NCBI GenBank assembly: GCA_030765785.1
Contig: JAVCCC010000006.1
Coordinates: 1-41,862 of the forward strand
Reading direction: 5' to 3'
Origin: Candidatus Aceula lacicola
Lineage (GTDB): Bacteria > Omnitrophota > Gorgyraeia > Zapsychrales > Aceulaceae
Length of the DNA stretch: 41,862 nt
The notes beneath the pieces are model-generated. The model was not told where the DNA came from. It was given only the letters and a program-made list of their open reading frames with translations, and searched no databases. This document shows, in pieces, positions 23,966 to 30,666 of this stretch (position 1 is its first letter; every line of letters starts with the position of its first letter). The position numbers were made by a program, and so were the translations under genes.

Positions 23966-26077
23966 TTATGCCGTCGCACTTTCCTGAGATGAATCTCTTA
24001 AAAATAAAACTGGCGTCTTAATAGCATCGGAAACTTTTCGAATAAGTCCTAGGTCTGGATTCTCCGCCATTCCAAAAATATTAATATCTGCAACAGGCGC
24101 TTGCTCTAAGATCGAAGGAAACTGACCAACCAAAACCTGAACATCAACTCCTTCTGGGAGACGCATGAGCTCTGCTAAACGTACCAGATAAGCAATCGAA
24201 TCATCCTCTGCCTCCTTAGAATCAACAATCTGTAAAATACGAATAAATCCATCCCAATTTTTCTGAAGTTGTAATGTTGTTAAAATCGAAAGATCGATAT
24301 TCGGACTTCCTTTTCGAATCCATAAATTAATCGCTCGATCTTCCCCATACTCAACCTCAATTCCTTCTTTTAAAATAATAACTCCAAAATTCTCAAGGCA
24401 GGCCTGCTTGATAATCTGAAATGCTTTTTCATCTCCCGGCGAATCATTAGATAATAAATAAAGGAATGTGTTCGGAGGAAAATGCGTGTCCTTAACCGTT
24501 TGCAAAACCGTAATCGCACCCGAAACGACATCAGCAGACTCCGCAACAAGGGCTTCTGTTAAAATACCATCCTCCTTAAAAGGCTCTAAGACTTCACAAA
24601 GCTTCTGACGATCTTTTCTTTTATTCTCCTTATCTGAGATTTGAAATGCCGTCAAGCGTCCACTAGGATAAATAATAGAGTGAATCAGAGGAACTGCAAA
24701 AAAAAAGTTTTCAATATCTTCGACCAGCACAACAACATTCGGTTTCCAAATTTTAGGATAATACGGTAGTCTGGATGCAGTTTTGGCCATTTGTTCGGCT
24801 AAAAAGATAAGAAGCCCGCTCCGAACATCTGGAGAATATTTTTTTGTCTCTTTTTGAATAAGCCATAAATACAAAATAACAATAGTGCCAATCGCAATCA
24901 AACTAAACAAAGAATTAATTAAAAACATAACAATCACACATCCCAAAGCTCCAATAAACGAAATAAGTTTTGAAACTCGAAAAGACGGACGGAAACTTGC
25001 AATACCAATGCTCTGCTCAATTAAGACTGAAAGATTAATCAATCCGTACGTAATTAAAAAAAACATCGTCAAAAGACTCGCAACCTGATTAAGGGTCCCT
25101 GCTAAAATTGTTATCAAAGCCACAAAGGAAGTCAGGAGAATCGCTGTGGTTGGCTCCCCTCCCTTATTGCGATAAATAAAAGGCTTTAAAATAGAAATAC
25201 CTGATTTTTGACTCAAAGCAAAAAGCGTTCTCGGAGCTGTCACGCACATATTCAAAGCCGAAGAAAGAGTTGCTCCCATGATCCCAGCAATAATAGGAAT
25301 ACGCCAGCGACCTAAGTCAATGATTAACGCTGTATTAGATGTCAGCGCCTCAGATGAAGCATGGCTCCAAAACCAAATGGTCAACGCTAAGTAAATAGCA
25401 ATGCTTACAAAAATCGCCCAAAGCGTCCCATTGGGGATGCCTTTTCTAGGGTCATTTAATTCACCAGACATTGAGAGTCCTGCCATGAATCCTGTAACCG
25501 CTGGAAAGAATACAGCAAAGGCTTTAAAAAAGTCACCTGAAAATTTTGGAAAATGCAACGCTCCCGGATTCCCTGCTGTCGATGTGCTTAAAAATATTGA
25601 AAAAAGTGATATGGCCACAATGACCAAAACACCATACTGCAAACGGAAAGCGAGCCGCGCGCTAAGATACGACACAAATAAAACACCAAACCAAACAATT
25701 AAAGATACCATCAAGAAATCATGCTGAGGAAATGTATAAATCCAAGATTCTGTAAAACCAACAATATAAAACGCTACAGAAATCGCTTGCGCAAAATAAA
25801 GTGGTAGACCAATCGCGCCACCAGCTTCCACGCCTAATGATTTTGTAATAATCGAATACGCGCCACCGTGACCGATGCGAATATTGGTCACAATGGAAGA
25901 AACGGACAATCCTGTCGATAAACTTATAACATTGCTAAGCAAAATGATGGCGATCGCACCAAACAAGCCAACTTGACCGACAACCCAGCCAAGTCGCAAA
26001 TACATAATGACGCCAAAAATGCTTAAAAGACTCGGAATAAAAACGCCTTCAAGTGTTGAAAACCTCTTTGTGGACAT
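23966..26077 (-). CDS. SLC12-like cation-chloride cotransporter homologue
   Basis: The 703-residue protein belongs to the APC superfamily and resembles the cation-chloride cotransporter branch. It opens with STLEGVFIPSLLSIFGVIMYLRLGWVVGQ-type sequence, the first transmembrane signature of SLC12 proteins (TFEGV.P...IFGVI.FLR..W..G). About 12 membrane helices fill residues 10-430. A soluble C-terminal domain (about 440-703) follows. It has TMSGELNDPRKGIPNGT-like sequence (here SMSGELNDPRKGIP) and ITAPRTLFALS-like sequence (VTAPRTLFALS), both conserved in the family. Bacterial members are poorly characterised; K+/Na+/Cl- or amino-acid transport is possible. AAAGGAG lies 6 nt before the ATG. Confidence 0.88.
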   Translation of the reverse strand: MSTKRFSTLEGVFIPSLLSIFGVIMYLRLGWVVGQVGLFGAIAIILLSNVISLSTGLSVSSIVTNIRIGHGGAYSIITKSLGVEAGGAIGLPLYFAQAISVAFYIVGFTESWIYTFPQHDFLMVSLIVWFGVLFVSYLSARLAFRLQYGVLVIVAISLFSIFLSTSTAGNPGALHFPKFSGDFFKAFAVFFPAVTGFMAGLSMSGELNDPRKGIPNGTLWAIFVSIAIYLALTIWFWSHASSEALTSNTALIIDLGRWRIPIIAGIMGATLSSALNMCVTAPRTLFALSQKSGISILKPFIYRNKGGEPTTAILLTSFVALITILAGTLNQVASLLTMFFLITYGLINLSVLIEQSIGIASFRPSFRVSKLISFIGALGCVIVMFLINSLFSLIAIGTIVILYLWLIQKETKKYSPDVRSGLLIFLAEQMAKTASRLPYYPKIWKPNVVVLVEDIENFFFAVPLIHSIIYPSGRLTAFQISDKENKRKDRQKLCEVLEPFKEDGILTEALVAESADVVSGAITVLQTVKDTHFPPNTFLYLLSNDSPGDEKAFQIIKQACLENFGVIILKEGIEVEYGEDRAINLWIRKGSPNIDLSILTTLQLQKNWDGFIRILQIVDSKEAEDDSIAYLVRLAELMRLPEGVDVQVLVGQFPSILEQAPVADINIFGMAENPDLGLIRKVSDAIKTPVLFLRDSSQESATA

Positions 26078-26243
26078 CTCAAACTCCTTTAAGATTAAAA
26101 TTCTGTATCAAGCCACTGTTTAATTTTATCGCGAATCTGATCTCGAATCACACAAATTTTCTTTATTTTTTCCTGACTTGTTCCTTGAAATTTAAGCAGA
26201 ATTATGGATACGAACAAATAAAACTTTTTTCTTCATCAATTCT

Positions 26244-27209
26244 CTATGGATGAACTAAAACTTCTTGTAAGAAATTAAAAAGATATCCCGTCAAAATAAT
26301 GCCAAGCGTTGTAATTCCAAAAAATATAGCAATAAGCTGCAACTTCATAGCTCGCCTTAAGATGACAGCCTCTGGAAGGCTTAAGGCAGATGTGGCCATC
26401 ATGAAAGCAAGCGCAGTTCCCAAAGGAACGCCTTTTCTAAAAAGAGCAACCGCAATCGGCACAATGGCCGCACAGCTTCCGTACATAGGAACACCCAAAG
26501 CCGTTGCAATCGGAACAGAAAAAATCCCTGTTTTGCTAAGCGCTGAATCGATAGCTTCTTTCGGAACATAATTATGAATAACCGCTCCAATACCAACGCC
26601 GACAACAATCCAAATCCATAATCTTTTTAAAATAGAATTAGCCTCATCGATGCCAAACAAAATTCTTTGTTTCATTCCGCTATATTCAACAACAGACGAA
26701 TCTTCCAATTCATTTCCGGCTAAATCTCTCACCAAATATTTTTCAAGCTTCATCTTTCCAAGGATTGCTCCCACAAAAATTCCAATAAACATCCCGCTAA
26801 CAATATAAATAGCTGTTATTTTCCACCCAAAAAACCCGAGCATTAAAACAACCAAATACTCATTAATCAAAGGAGATGTGATCAAAAAAGAAAACATAAC
26901 TCCTAAAGGAACACCAAGCTTTACAAAGCTTAAAAAAATCGGAATCGATGAACACGAACAAAAAGGTGTCAATGCTCCAAAAAGAGATGCAAAAAAATTA
27001 GCAAAAATCTTTTTGTCAACAAGCCATGCCTTAATTCGATTTTGATCTATAAAACTACGAAAGAACCCTAGAATCGCAATAAGAAAAAATAACAAAAGCA
27101 TAATCTTTACCGTATCATAAATAAAGAAATTCAATGCTTTTGCCCAATGTGACGCAGGATCTAAATTAAACAAAGAATAAACAATCCAATCAACAACTAG
27201 CTGCAGCAT
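26244..27209 (-). CDS. COG0701 permease (ArsP/YraQ, former DUF318)
   Basis: The 321-residue inner-membrane permease has about eight to ten helices in two related halves. The hallmark TPFCSCSSIP is at 81-90, and the mirrored GVPMYGSCAAIVPI is at 239-252. Family members include ArsP, which exports trivalent organoarsenicals through Cys residues, and many uncharacterised YraQ-type proteins near redox or metal genes. The ATG overlaps the stop of the Cys-rich peptide gene by 13 bp, with GAGGG upstream inside it. The pair is transcribed from the promoter at 27385-27413. Substrate is unproven; a thiophilic metal(loid) is the simplest reading. Confidence 0.88.
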   Translation of the reverse strand: MLQLVVDWIVYSLFNLDPASHWAKALNFFIYDTVKIMLLLFFLIAILGFFRSFIDQNRIKAWLVDKKIFANFFASLFGALTPFCSCSSIPIFLSFVKLGVPLGVMFSFLITSPLINEYLVVLMLGFFGWKITAIYIVSGMFIGIFVGAILGKMKLEKYLVRDLAGNELEDSSVVEYSGMKQRILFGIDEANSILKRLWIWIVVGVGIGAVIHNYVPKEAIDSALSKTGIFSVPIATALGVPMYGSCAAIVPIAVALFRKGVPLGTALAFMMATSALSLPEAVILRRAMKLQLIAIFFGITTLGIILTGYLFNFLQEVLVHP

Positions 27210-27346
27210 GAACCACCACCCTCTTTCTTATCTGAACAACAAGATTTCTTCTGAGCTTCCTTCTCCATCTTTTTATCCATTTTTTCAATAAGATTCTTAA
27301 ACCATTTAACAATAGAGCACTCTTTTTTCTGATCACAACAACCCAT
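27197..27346 (-). CDS. Cys-Cys-rich 49-residue peptide coupled to the permease
   Basis: The product starts MGCCDQKKEC, has an amphipathic Lys/Glu helix in the middle and ends KKSCCSDKKEGGGSCCS. It has seven Cys (3, 4, 10, 36, 37, 47, 48), six of them in CC pairs, and no signal peptide. AAGGAG (27353-27358) lies 6 nt before the ATG, and a consensus promoter precedes it. The stop TAG overlaps the permease start. Vicinal Cys pairs bind As(III), Cu(I), Hg(II) or Zn(II), so a metal(loid) carrier or sensor for the permease is plausible. I know no named family for it. Confidence 0.82.
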   Translation of the reverse strand: MGCCDQKKECSIVKWFKNLIEKMDKKMEKEAQKKSCCSDKKEGGGSCCS

Positions 27347-27384
27347 ATCACACTCCTTTTTATATTTATTAATATTATTAATTG

Positions 27385-27413
27385 ATAGTAAAAGCAAATA
27401 TGCACACTGTCAA
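27385..27413 (-). promoter_or_regulatory. Consensus promoter for the Cys-rich peptide-permease operon
   Basis: On the minus strand TTGACA (27408-27413, perfect -35) is followed by 17 bp and TACTAT (27385-27390). Transcription would start near 27378, giving a leader of about 30 nt. The AT-rich stretch between the promoter and the gene contains TAATATTAATAA but no ArsR-type operator that I can recognise. Confidence 0.75.
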
Positions 27414-27439
27414 CCGATTTCTAAAATACAAAATGCTTC

Positions 27440-27468
27440 TTGAAATGCACCTTTCTATCTACTACAAT
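27440..27468 (+). promoter_or_regulatory. Sigma70-type promoter for the PG-binding lipoprotein
   Basis: TTGAAA (27440-27445), a 17-bp spacer and TACAAT (27463-27468) precede the lipoprotein ATG by about 37 bp. It runs divergently from the promoter at 27385-27413, with only 26 bp between the two -35 elements. Confidence 0.7.
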
Positions 27469-27505
27469 CAGCATAAAGATTAAACCTCAACTCAAGGAGA
27501 TTCCA

Positions 27506-27973
27506 ATGAAAAAAACATTTCTTTTTCTTATTCTGTCAGTACTTATTTTTACTGGATGCCAAACAACACAAGGATATCGACCTCAAACCGATGAACTCAA
27601 CAACCGCATTCATCTTCTAGAAAATAATGTCGATAAAAAAGATCGAGAAATTACTCGTCTTTATGATGAAATCAGCGATCTTTCAAAACAGGTCGAAGAA
27701 AAAGATAGCGAACTAGCTAATCTGACTAAACCCAAAAAGCTTTCACTGGAAGTTCTTGAAGCCAAAGATGGATTAGGCATTATTCGCGTTAATGCAAGCC
27801 CTGCAGAAATCCAGACAGCTCTTAAAAATTCTGGATATTACGAAGGCACTGTAGACGGAAAGATCGGGCCTAATACAATTAATGCAATCGCTAAATTTCA
27901 AAAAGAACACGGGCTTGTGTCTGATAGCATTATTGGCAATCAAACTTGGGAGTTACTCAAAACTTTTAAATAA
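27506..27973 (+). CDS. Lipoprotein with coiled coil and peptidoglycan-binding domain
   Basis: The 155-residue product has a lipoprotein signal with lipobox LIFTGC (Cys 18), a coiled coil at about 28-75, and a C-terminal PG_binding_1 domain at about 98-153 (IQTALKNSGYYEGTVDGKIGPNT...FQKEHGL). It would tether an envelope membrane to the cell wall. The ATG at 27506 follows AAGGAG (27494-27499) at 6 nt; the longer frame from 27440 begins inside the promoter and is rejected. The perfect terminator at 27986-28022 follows immediately. Confidence 0.92.
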   Translation: MKKTFLFLILSVLIFTGCQTTQGYRPQTDELNNRIHLLENNVDKKDREITRLYDEISDLSKQVEEKDSELANLTKPKKLSLEVLEAKDGLGIIRVNASPAEIQTALKNSGYYEGTVDGKIGPNTINAIAKFQKEHGLVSDSIIGNQTWELLKTFK

Positions 27974-27985
27974 GGCAAAATTTGA

Positions 27986-28022
27986 GGAAAAGGGCTCTAC
28001 TTTTAAAGTAGAGCCCTTTTCC
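27986..28022. terminator. Bidirectional terminator, 18-bp perfect stem
   Basis: The inverted repeat is perfect around 28004: arms begin GGAAAAGGGCTC and end GAGCCCTTTTCC. T-rich tracts leave the stem on both strands, so it can end both the lipoprotein transcript (plus) and the Spy-like transcript (minus). Confidence 0.92.
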
Positions 28023-28048
28023 TTTCCTAAAATCCTCCTCCAAATATT

Positions 28049-28549
28049 CTATTCTTCAGAACGCGATCTAGGTCCGCCCTTTTCCCTAGATTTTTCTTTG
28101 CGAGAATGATTCTTCTTCGTTTTTTCCTTAAACTTCTCGTATTGTTCCGGCGTCAAAATTGATTTTACCGCCAAAATGCCATTAATGCGCTCATCAACAA
28201 GCTCGGACTGCACATTCTTTAACTCGCTGGCAACACCTTGAATAGATGATTCGCTTGCGTCTCCTTTTTCTAGCTCTTCTTTAAGCGCTTCGCGCTTTTC
28301 TTTTAATTCATTCTTAAGAGCTTTCATTTTTTCTTTATGCTCTATGCGATGCGCTTTGAGCTGTACAGACTGCTCCTCTGTGATTCCTAGTTTCTCTTCC
28401 ATCTTTTGAACCATCTCTTCGCTTGGCCCTTGCCCATCTTGCCGATCCCCTCGTCCATACCCTTCACCATGTCCCCTTGCTTGAGCAATGCTAGTCCAAA
28501 CAAAAACCATAACAACAACTGCTAACAACATTAATTTTTTATTTCTCAT
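28049..28549 (-). CDS. Spy/CpxP-like periplasmic stress protein (LTxxQ type)
   Basis: The 166-residue product has a signal peptide (about 1-24, ending AQA|RG), a Gly/Arg/His-rich segment, and a helical domain with two LTxxQ-like motifs (GITEEQ and ILTPEQYEKF). The tail is Arg/Lys-rich. CpxP and Spy hold misfolded periplasmic proteins, and CpxP also feeds back on stress signalling. The ATG at 28549 has GGAGG 7 nt upstream. Its own ECF-type promoter (28572-28600) is nearly identical to that of the sigma gene, so it is probably a main target of that sigma factor. Confidence 0.85.
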   Translation of the reverse strand: MRNKKLMLLAVVVMVFVWTSIAQARGHGEGYGRGDRQDGQGPSEEMVQKMEEKLGITEEQSVQLKAHRIEHKEKMKALKNELKEKREALKEELEKGDASESSIQGVASELKNVQSELVDERINGILAVKSILTPEQYEKFKEKTKKNHSRKEKSREKGGPRSRSEE

Positions 28550-28571
28550 AACTTTTCCTCCTTTCACTACC

Positions 28572-28600
28572 TTAGACACTTCTTCTAACAAAAAAGTTCC
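28572..28600 (-). promoter_or_regulatory. ECF-sigma promoter of the Spy-like gene
   Basis: On the minus strand GGAACTT (28594-28600) is followed by exactly 16 bp and GTCTAAG (GTCTAA at 28572-28577). The same elements with the same spacing, and the same following GRTAGT, occur at 29659-29687. It starts just after the anti-sigma stop. The mRNA leader would be only about 16 nt. Confidence 0.85.
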
Positions 28601-28606
28601 CTCATT

Positions 28607-29092
28607 TTACAAAAAATATTCCTCGATGCTTGTCCCAAATTCTCCAGGCTCAGAATCATCTTCTTCGTCTAGCATTGCAAGATAAACAATCGCCTGCTCT
28701 TCATTTTCAAGTGCTATTTTCTGACTTGATGTTCTTACAAAAGAAGTCACCGACAAAACAACGATTAAAATACTCACTAAAGCAATCGCAGGCCGAGGCA
28801 AGACAAAAACCTTCTTTATCTTTTCTAAAGAAAGAATATTCTCAGAAATGCTATCCTCCTTAGAAACCTCGACGATTCTCTCTTTGATGCTATGCCACAC
28901 GCTCTCTGGAGGTGAAAACCTCTCAGCATCAGAAAAAGGGTCAAAAGCTGCCTGCTTCGCCGCTAAAGCAAATTCTTTGCAGCTCTGACAGCTTACTAAA
29001 TGATCATCAATTGCTTTACGTGCTGACTCGTTGATCTCGCCATCCACGTAATCAGTTAATAACAATTCTCGAATGTCTTTACAATTCATCAT
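28607..29092 (-). CDS. Membrane anti-sigma factor with zinc-finger (ZAS type)
   Basis: The 161-residue protein starts with a zf-HC2 anti-sigma domain: MNCKDIRELLLTDYVDGE, then HLVSCQSC giving the H-x3-C-x2-C zinc site. A single membrane helix lies at about 104-123 (PAIALVSILIVVLSVTSF), and an acidic tail (LDEEDDSEPGEF) should be outside. It would hold the ECF sigma factor at the membrane until a signal releases it. GAGG lies 5 nt before the ATG at 29092 within the end of the sigma gene (14-bp overlap); ATG 29089 is an alternative. Confidence 0.92.
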   Translation of the reverse strand: MMNCKDIRELLLTDYVDGEINESARKAIDDHLVSCQSCKEFALAAKQAAFDPFSDAERFSPPESVWHSIKERIVEVSKEDSISENILSLEKIKKVFVLPRPAIALVSILIVVLSVTSFVRTSSQKIALENEEQAIVYLAMLDEEDDSEPGEFGTSIEEYFL

Positions 29093-29639
29093 GATCACCT
29101 CTTTTTCTATAACACTCGCTCATTTTTTCTCTAGCCCTTTTAAGTCGCGACCGAACAGTGTTGATGTTAATATGCAAAGTTTGAGCAATTTCTTCATAAC
29201 TTAAGCCTTCAATGTTTCTTAAAACCACGCACGCCTTTTGATCTGGATTAAGGCTATCCAAAAGGCGTTTAAGCAATCCAGCATCCGATTGATAACGATT
29301 AGTCTTTTGAGCCTCAAAATCAACTGCTTCCATTTGATAGTCACTTAAAACAACAGTTCTCTTCTTTTCCTTAATAATTCTTTTTGATCGATTGAGCGCT
29401 GCATTAATCGTAATTCGATAAATCCATGTTTTAAATGATGACCGAAACTCAAACTTTTTCAAATTTTTATACACGCTTACAAAAACATCCTGAGTCACCT
29501 CTTGAGCGTCTTCATGGCTATGAACAATGCGAAAAGCTACATTATAAACAAATCCACTACTAACTCTATAGAGACACTCAAATGCATCCAGATCGCCTTC
29601 AGCTGATCGCTCTAGGATGTCTTGTGCAATTTCTTGCAT
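29079..29639 (-). CDS. ECF RNA polymerase sigma factor (RpoE/SigW type)
   Basis: The 186-residue product has sigma region 2 (FECLYRVSSGFVYNVAFRIV, then EDAQEVTQDVFVSVYKNL and the -10 recognition part FRSSFKTWIYRITINAALNR) and region 4 (LNPDQKACVVLRNIEGLSYEEIAQTLHININTVRSRLKRAREKM). The ATG at 29639 is chosen because AAAGGA precedes it at 5 nt and the longer frame runs into the promoter. It is followed by a cognate anti-sigma gene and the Spy-like gene. The GGAACTT/GTCTAA promoter at 29659-29687 points to autoregulation. Confidence 0.95.
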   Translation of the reverse strand: MQEIAQDILERSAEGDLDAFECLYRVSSGFVYNVAFRIVHSHEDAQEVTQDVFVSVYKNLKKFEFRSSFKTWIYRITINAALNRSKRIIKEKKRTVVLSDYQMEAVDFEAQKTNRYQSDAGLLKRLLDSLNPDQKACVVLRNIEGLSYEEIAQTLHININTVRSRLKRAREKMSECYRKRGDHDEL

Positions 29640-29658
29640 AACGTTCCTTTCTACTATC

Positions 29659-29687
29659 TTAGACAAAAGAAAAATCTAAAAAGTTCC
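29659..29687 (-). promoter_or_regulatory. ECF-sigma promoter of the sigma/anti-sigma operon
   Basis: On the minus strand GGAACTT (29681-29687), 16 bp, then GTCTAA (29659-29664). The -35 matches the GGAACTT element used by RpoE-type sigma factors. Transcription should start about 13 nt before the ATG at 29639. Confidence 0.85.
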
Positions 29688-29784
29688 ATTCCTTCTGCTT
29701 TTGCCTAAGCCTTTATACGCCAAATACTTTTAGGTGGAGTGAAAAATGCAATACTTCCATTAGAATAGGATAAAATCCCAAATA

Positions 29785-29815
29785 ATTGCCTATTTTGGAC
29801 ATTTTGTGAGGCAAT
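29785..29815 (-). terminator. Weak terminator-like hairpin
   Basis: Seven-bp arms ATTGCCT (29785-29791) and AGGCAAT (29809-29815) flank a 17-nt loop just past the HicB-like gene stop. A T-rich stretch (TATTTGGGATTTTA) follows on the minus strand. It is the only hairpin seen in the 29688-29827 gap. Confidence 0.4.
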
Positions 29816-29827
29816 ATAAATTAATGT

Positions 29828-29995
29828 CTACTTCTTCTTTTTAAGTTTCCTATCCGTTCTTGCCAAGGCTTTTTCCATACGATCTAGTGCTTGATTCTGC
29901 GTGCTTCCCTCTGTTAAATGATCGCAACAAAGGGCAGCATATCCTTTACGATTTTTCATCCTAAAAACTTTTACTGCTCTTTTTCCTATTTCCAT
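29828..29995 (-). CDS. HicB-like 55-residue small protein
   Basis: The product is basic and small. Its core GYAALCCDHLTEGSTQNQALDRMEKAL follows the pattern of HicB/UPF0150 domains (GYxAxCPxLPGCxTQGxTxxEALxNxxEAL), so a small alpha/beta HicB-like fold is likely, ending in a Lys tail. No HicA toxin gene is adjacent and no DNA-binding domain follows. AAAGGAG (30001-30007) lies 5 nt before the ATG at 29995. A strongly structured leader (about 30015-30101) precedes it. Function is unknown; an orphan regulator or RNA-binding peptide is possible. Confidence 0.72.
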   Translation of the reverse strand: MEIGKRAVKVFRMKNRKGYAALCCDHLTEGSTQNQALDRMEKALARTDRKLKKKK

Positions 29996-30014
29996 ACAAT
30001 CTCCTTTTAAATGA

Positions 30015-30101
30015 ACGTCTGACTTGTGGAGCCTCGAGGCAAACATAAGTCAGCCACGTGAATTTATCCCGTGAGGCTGCGACCTAGCAGCCGAATAGGG
30101 A
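30015..30101 (-). ncRNA. Structured 5' leader of the HicB-like gene, possible cis-regulatory RNA
   Basis: Two consecutive compound hairpins are seen. On plus coordinates, ACGT+CTGACTT (30015-30025) pairs with AAGTCAG (30047-30053) and ACGT (30056-30059), enclosing an inner GCCTCGAGGC stem (30031-30040). Then TCCC (30067-30070) pairs with GGGA (30098-30101), enclosing GGCTGC (30075-30080) with GCAGCC (30087-30092). The inner loop CCTA (30083-30086) could also pair with TAGG (30096-30099), a pseudoknot option. On the minus strand the structure ends 8-14 nt before the ribosome site. It matches no riboswitch consensus I can recall. Strand is inferred from the gene behind it. Confidence 0.6.
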
Positions 30102-30228
30102 TTTCCTTATAAAGAAAACAATTTATATTTAAATATATATTTATTTTACTGCACGCCCTAATACGAAACAAGACAAAAACAAGAAAGTCTAAATTCTTAA
30201 GTTATGAATAATATCGCAAGAAAATATG

Positions 30229-30256
30229 TTGAGAAACAAAAAATGCATTATATAAT
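30229..30256 (+). promoter_or_regulatory. Promoter for yjbQ, probably leaderless
   Basis: TTGAGA (30229-30234), a 16-bp spacer and a perfect TATAAT (30251-30256) end only 6 nt before the ATG at 30263. The expected start of transcription coincides with the ATG, and no Shine-Dalgarno sequence is present. Confidence 0.65.
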
Positions 30257-30262
30257 TAATCT

Positions 30263-30664
30263 ATGCATATAATAAAAATCTCAACACATACTCGAAATCA
30301 AATTATTGATATCACATCTCAGCTTCAAAAATATATCTCTCAAAACAATTTTCAATCAGGACTGCTTACTGTCTTTTCTCCGCACACAACTGCTGGCATC
30401 ACAGTTAATGAAAATGCCGATCCAGACGTAAAAAACGACATTGTGTCATTCCTGCAAAAAACAATTCCTCAAAACAATCAGTTCGCACATGCAGAAGGAA
30501 ATTCTGATGCGCATATAAAGGGAAGCTTGGTTAACTTCTCCCAAAACTTCATTATTGAGAACAAACAAATTCAGCTAGGCACATGGCAAGGAATTTTCTT
30601 TATGGAATTTGATGGGCCTCGCTCAAGAGAAGTCTGGCTTAAATTTCTACCTGACAAAGGATAA
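30263..30664 (+). CDS. yjbQ: YjbQ/UPF0047 family protein
   Basis: The 133-residue cytosolic protein matches the secondary thiamine-phosphate synthase family. Conserved pieces are FSPHTTAGITVNENADPDV (about 39-57), HAEGNSDAHIKGSL (about 76-89), and LGTWQGIFFMEFDGPRSR near the end. Purified members show weak thiamine-phosphate synthase activity and a metal-binding site; the cellular role is unsettled. The ATG lies at the predicted transcription start. The phosphatase gene begins 2 nt after its stop and uses AAAGGA inside the last codons. Confidence 0.93.
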   Translation: MHIIKISTHTRNQIIDITSQLQKYISQNNFQSGLLTVFSPHTTAGITVNENADPDVKNDIVSFLQKTIPQNNQFAHAEGNSDAHIKGSLVNFSQNFIIENKQIQLGTWQGIFFMEFDGPRSREVWLKFLPDKG

Positions 30665-30666
30665 AA

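Noticed and set aside
29828-29995. HicAB toxin-antitoxin pair
   Set aside because: Only a HicB-like core is present. No HicA-like frame lies on either side, and there is no DNA-binding tail.
30010-30105. tRNA or a known riboswitch class (c-di-GMP-I, cobalamin, TPP, 6S RNA)
   Set aside because: No T-loop or cloverleaf was found, and none of the conserved core segments of these RNAs could be placed on either strand.
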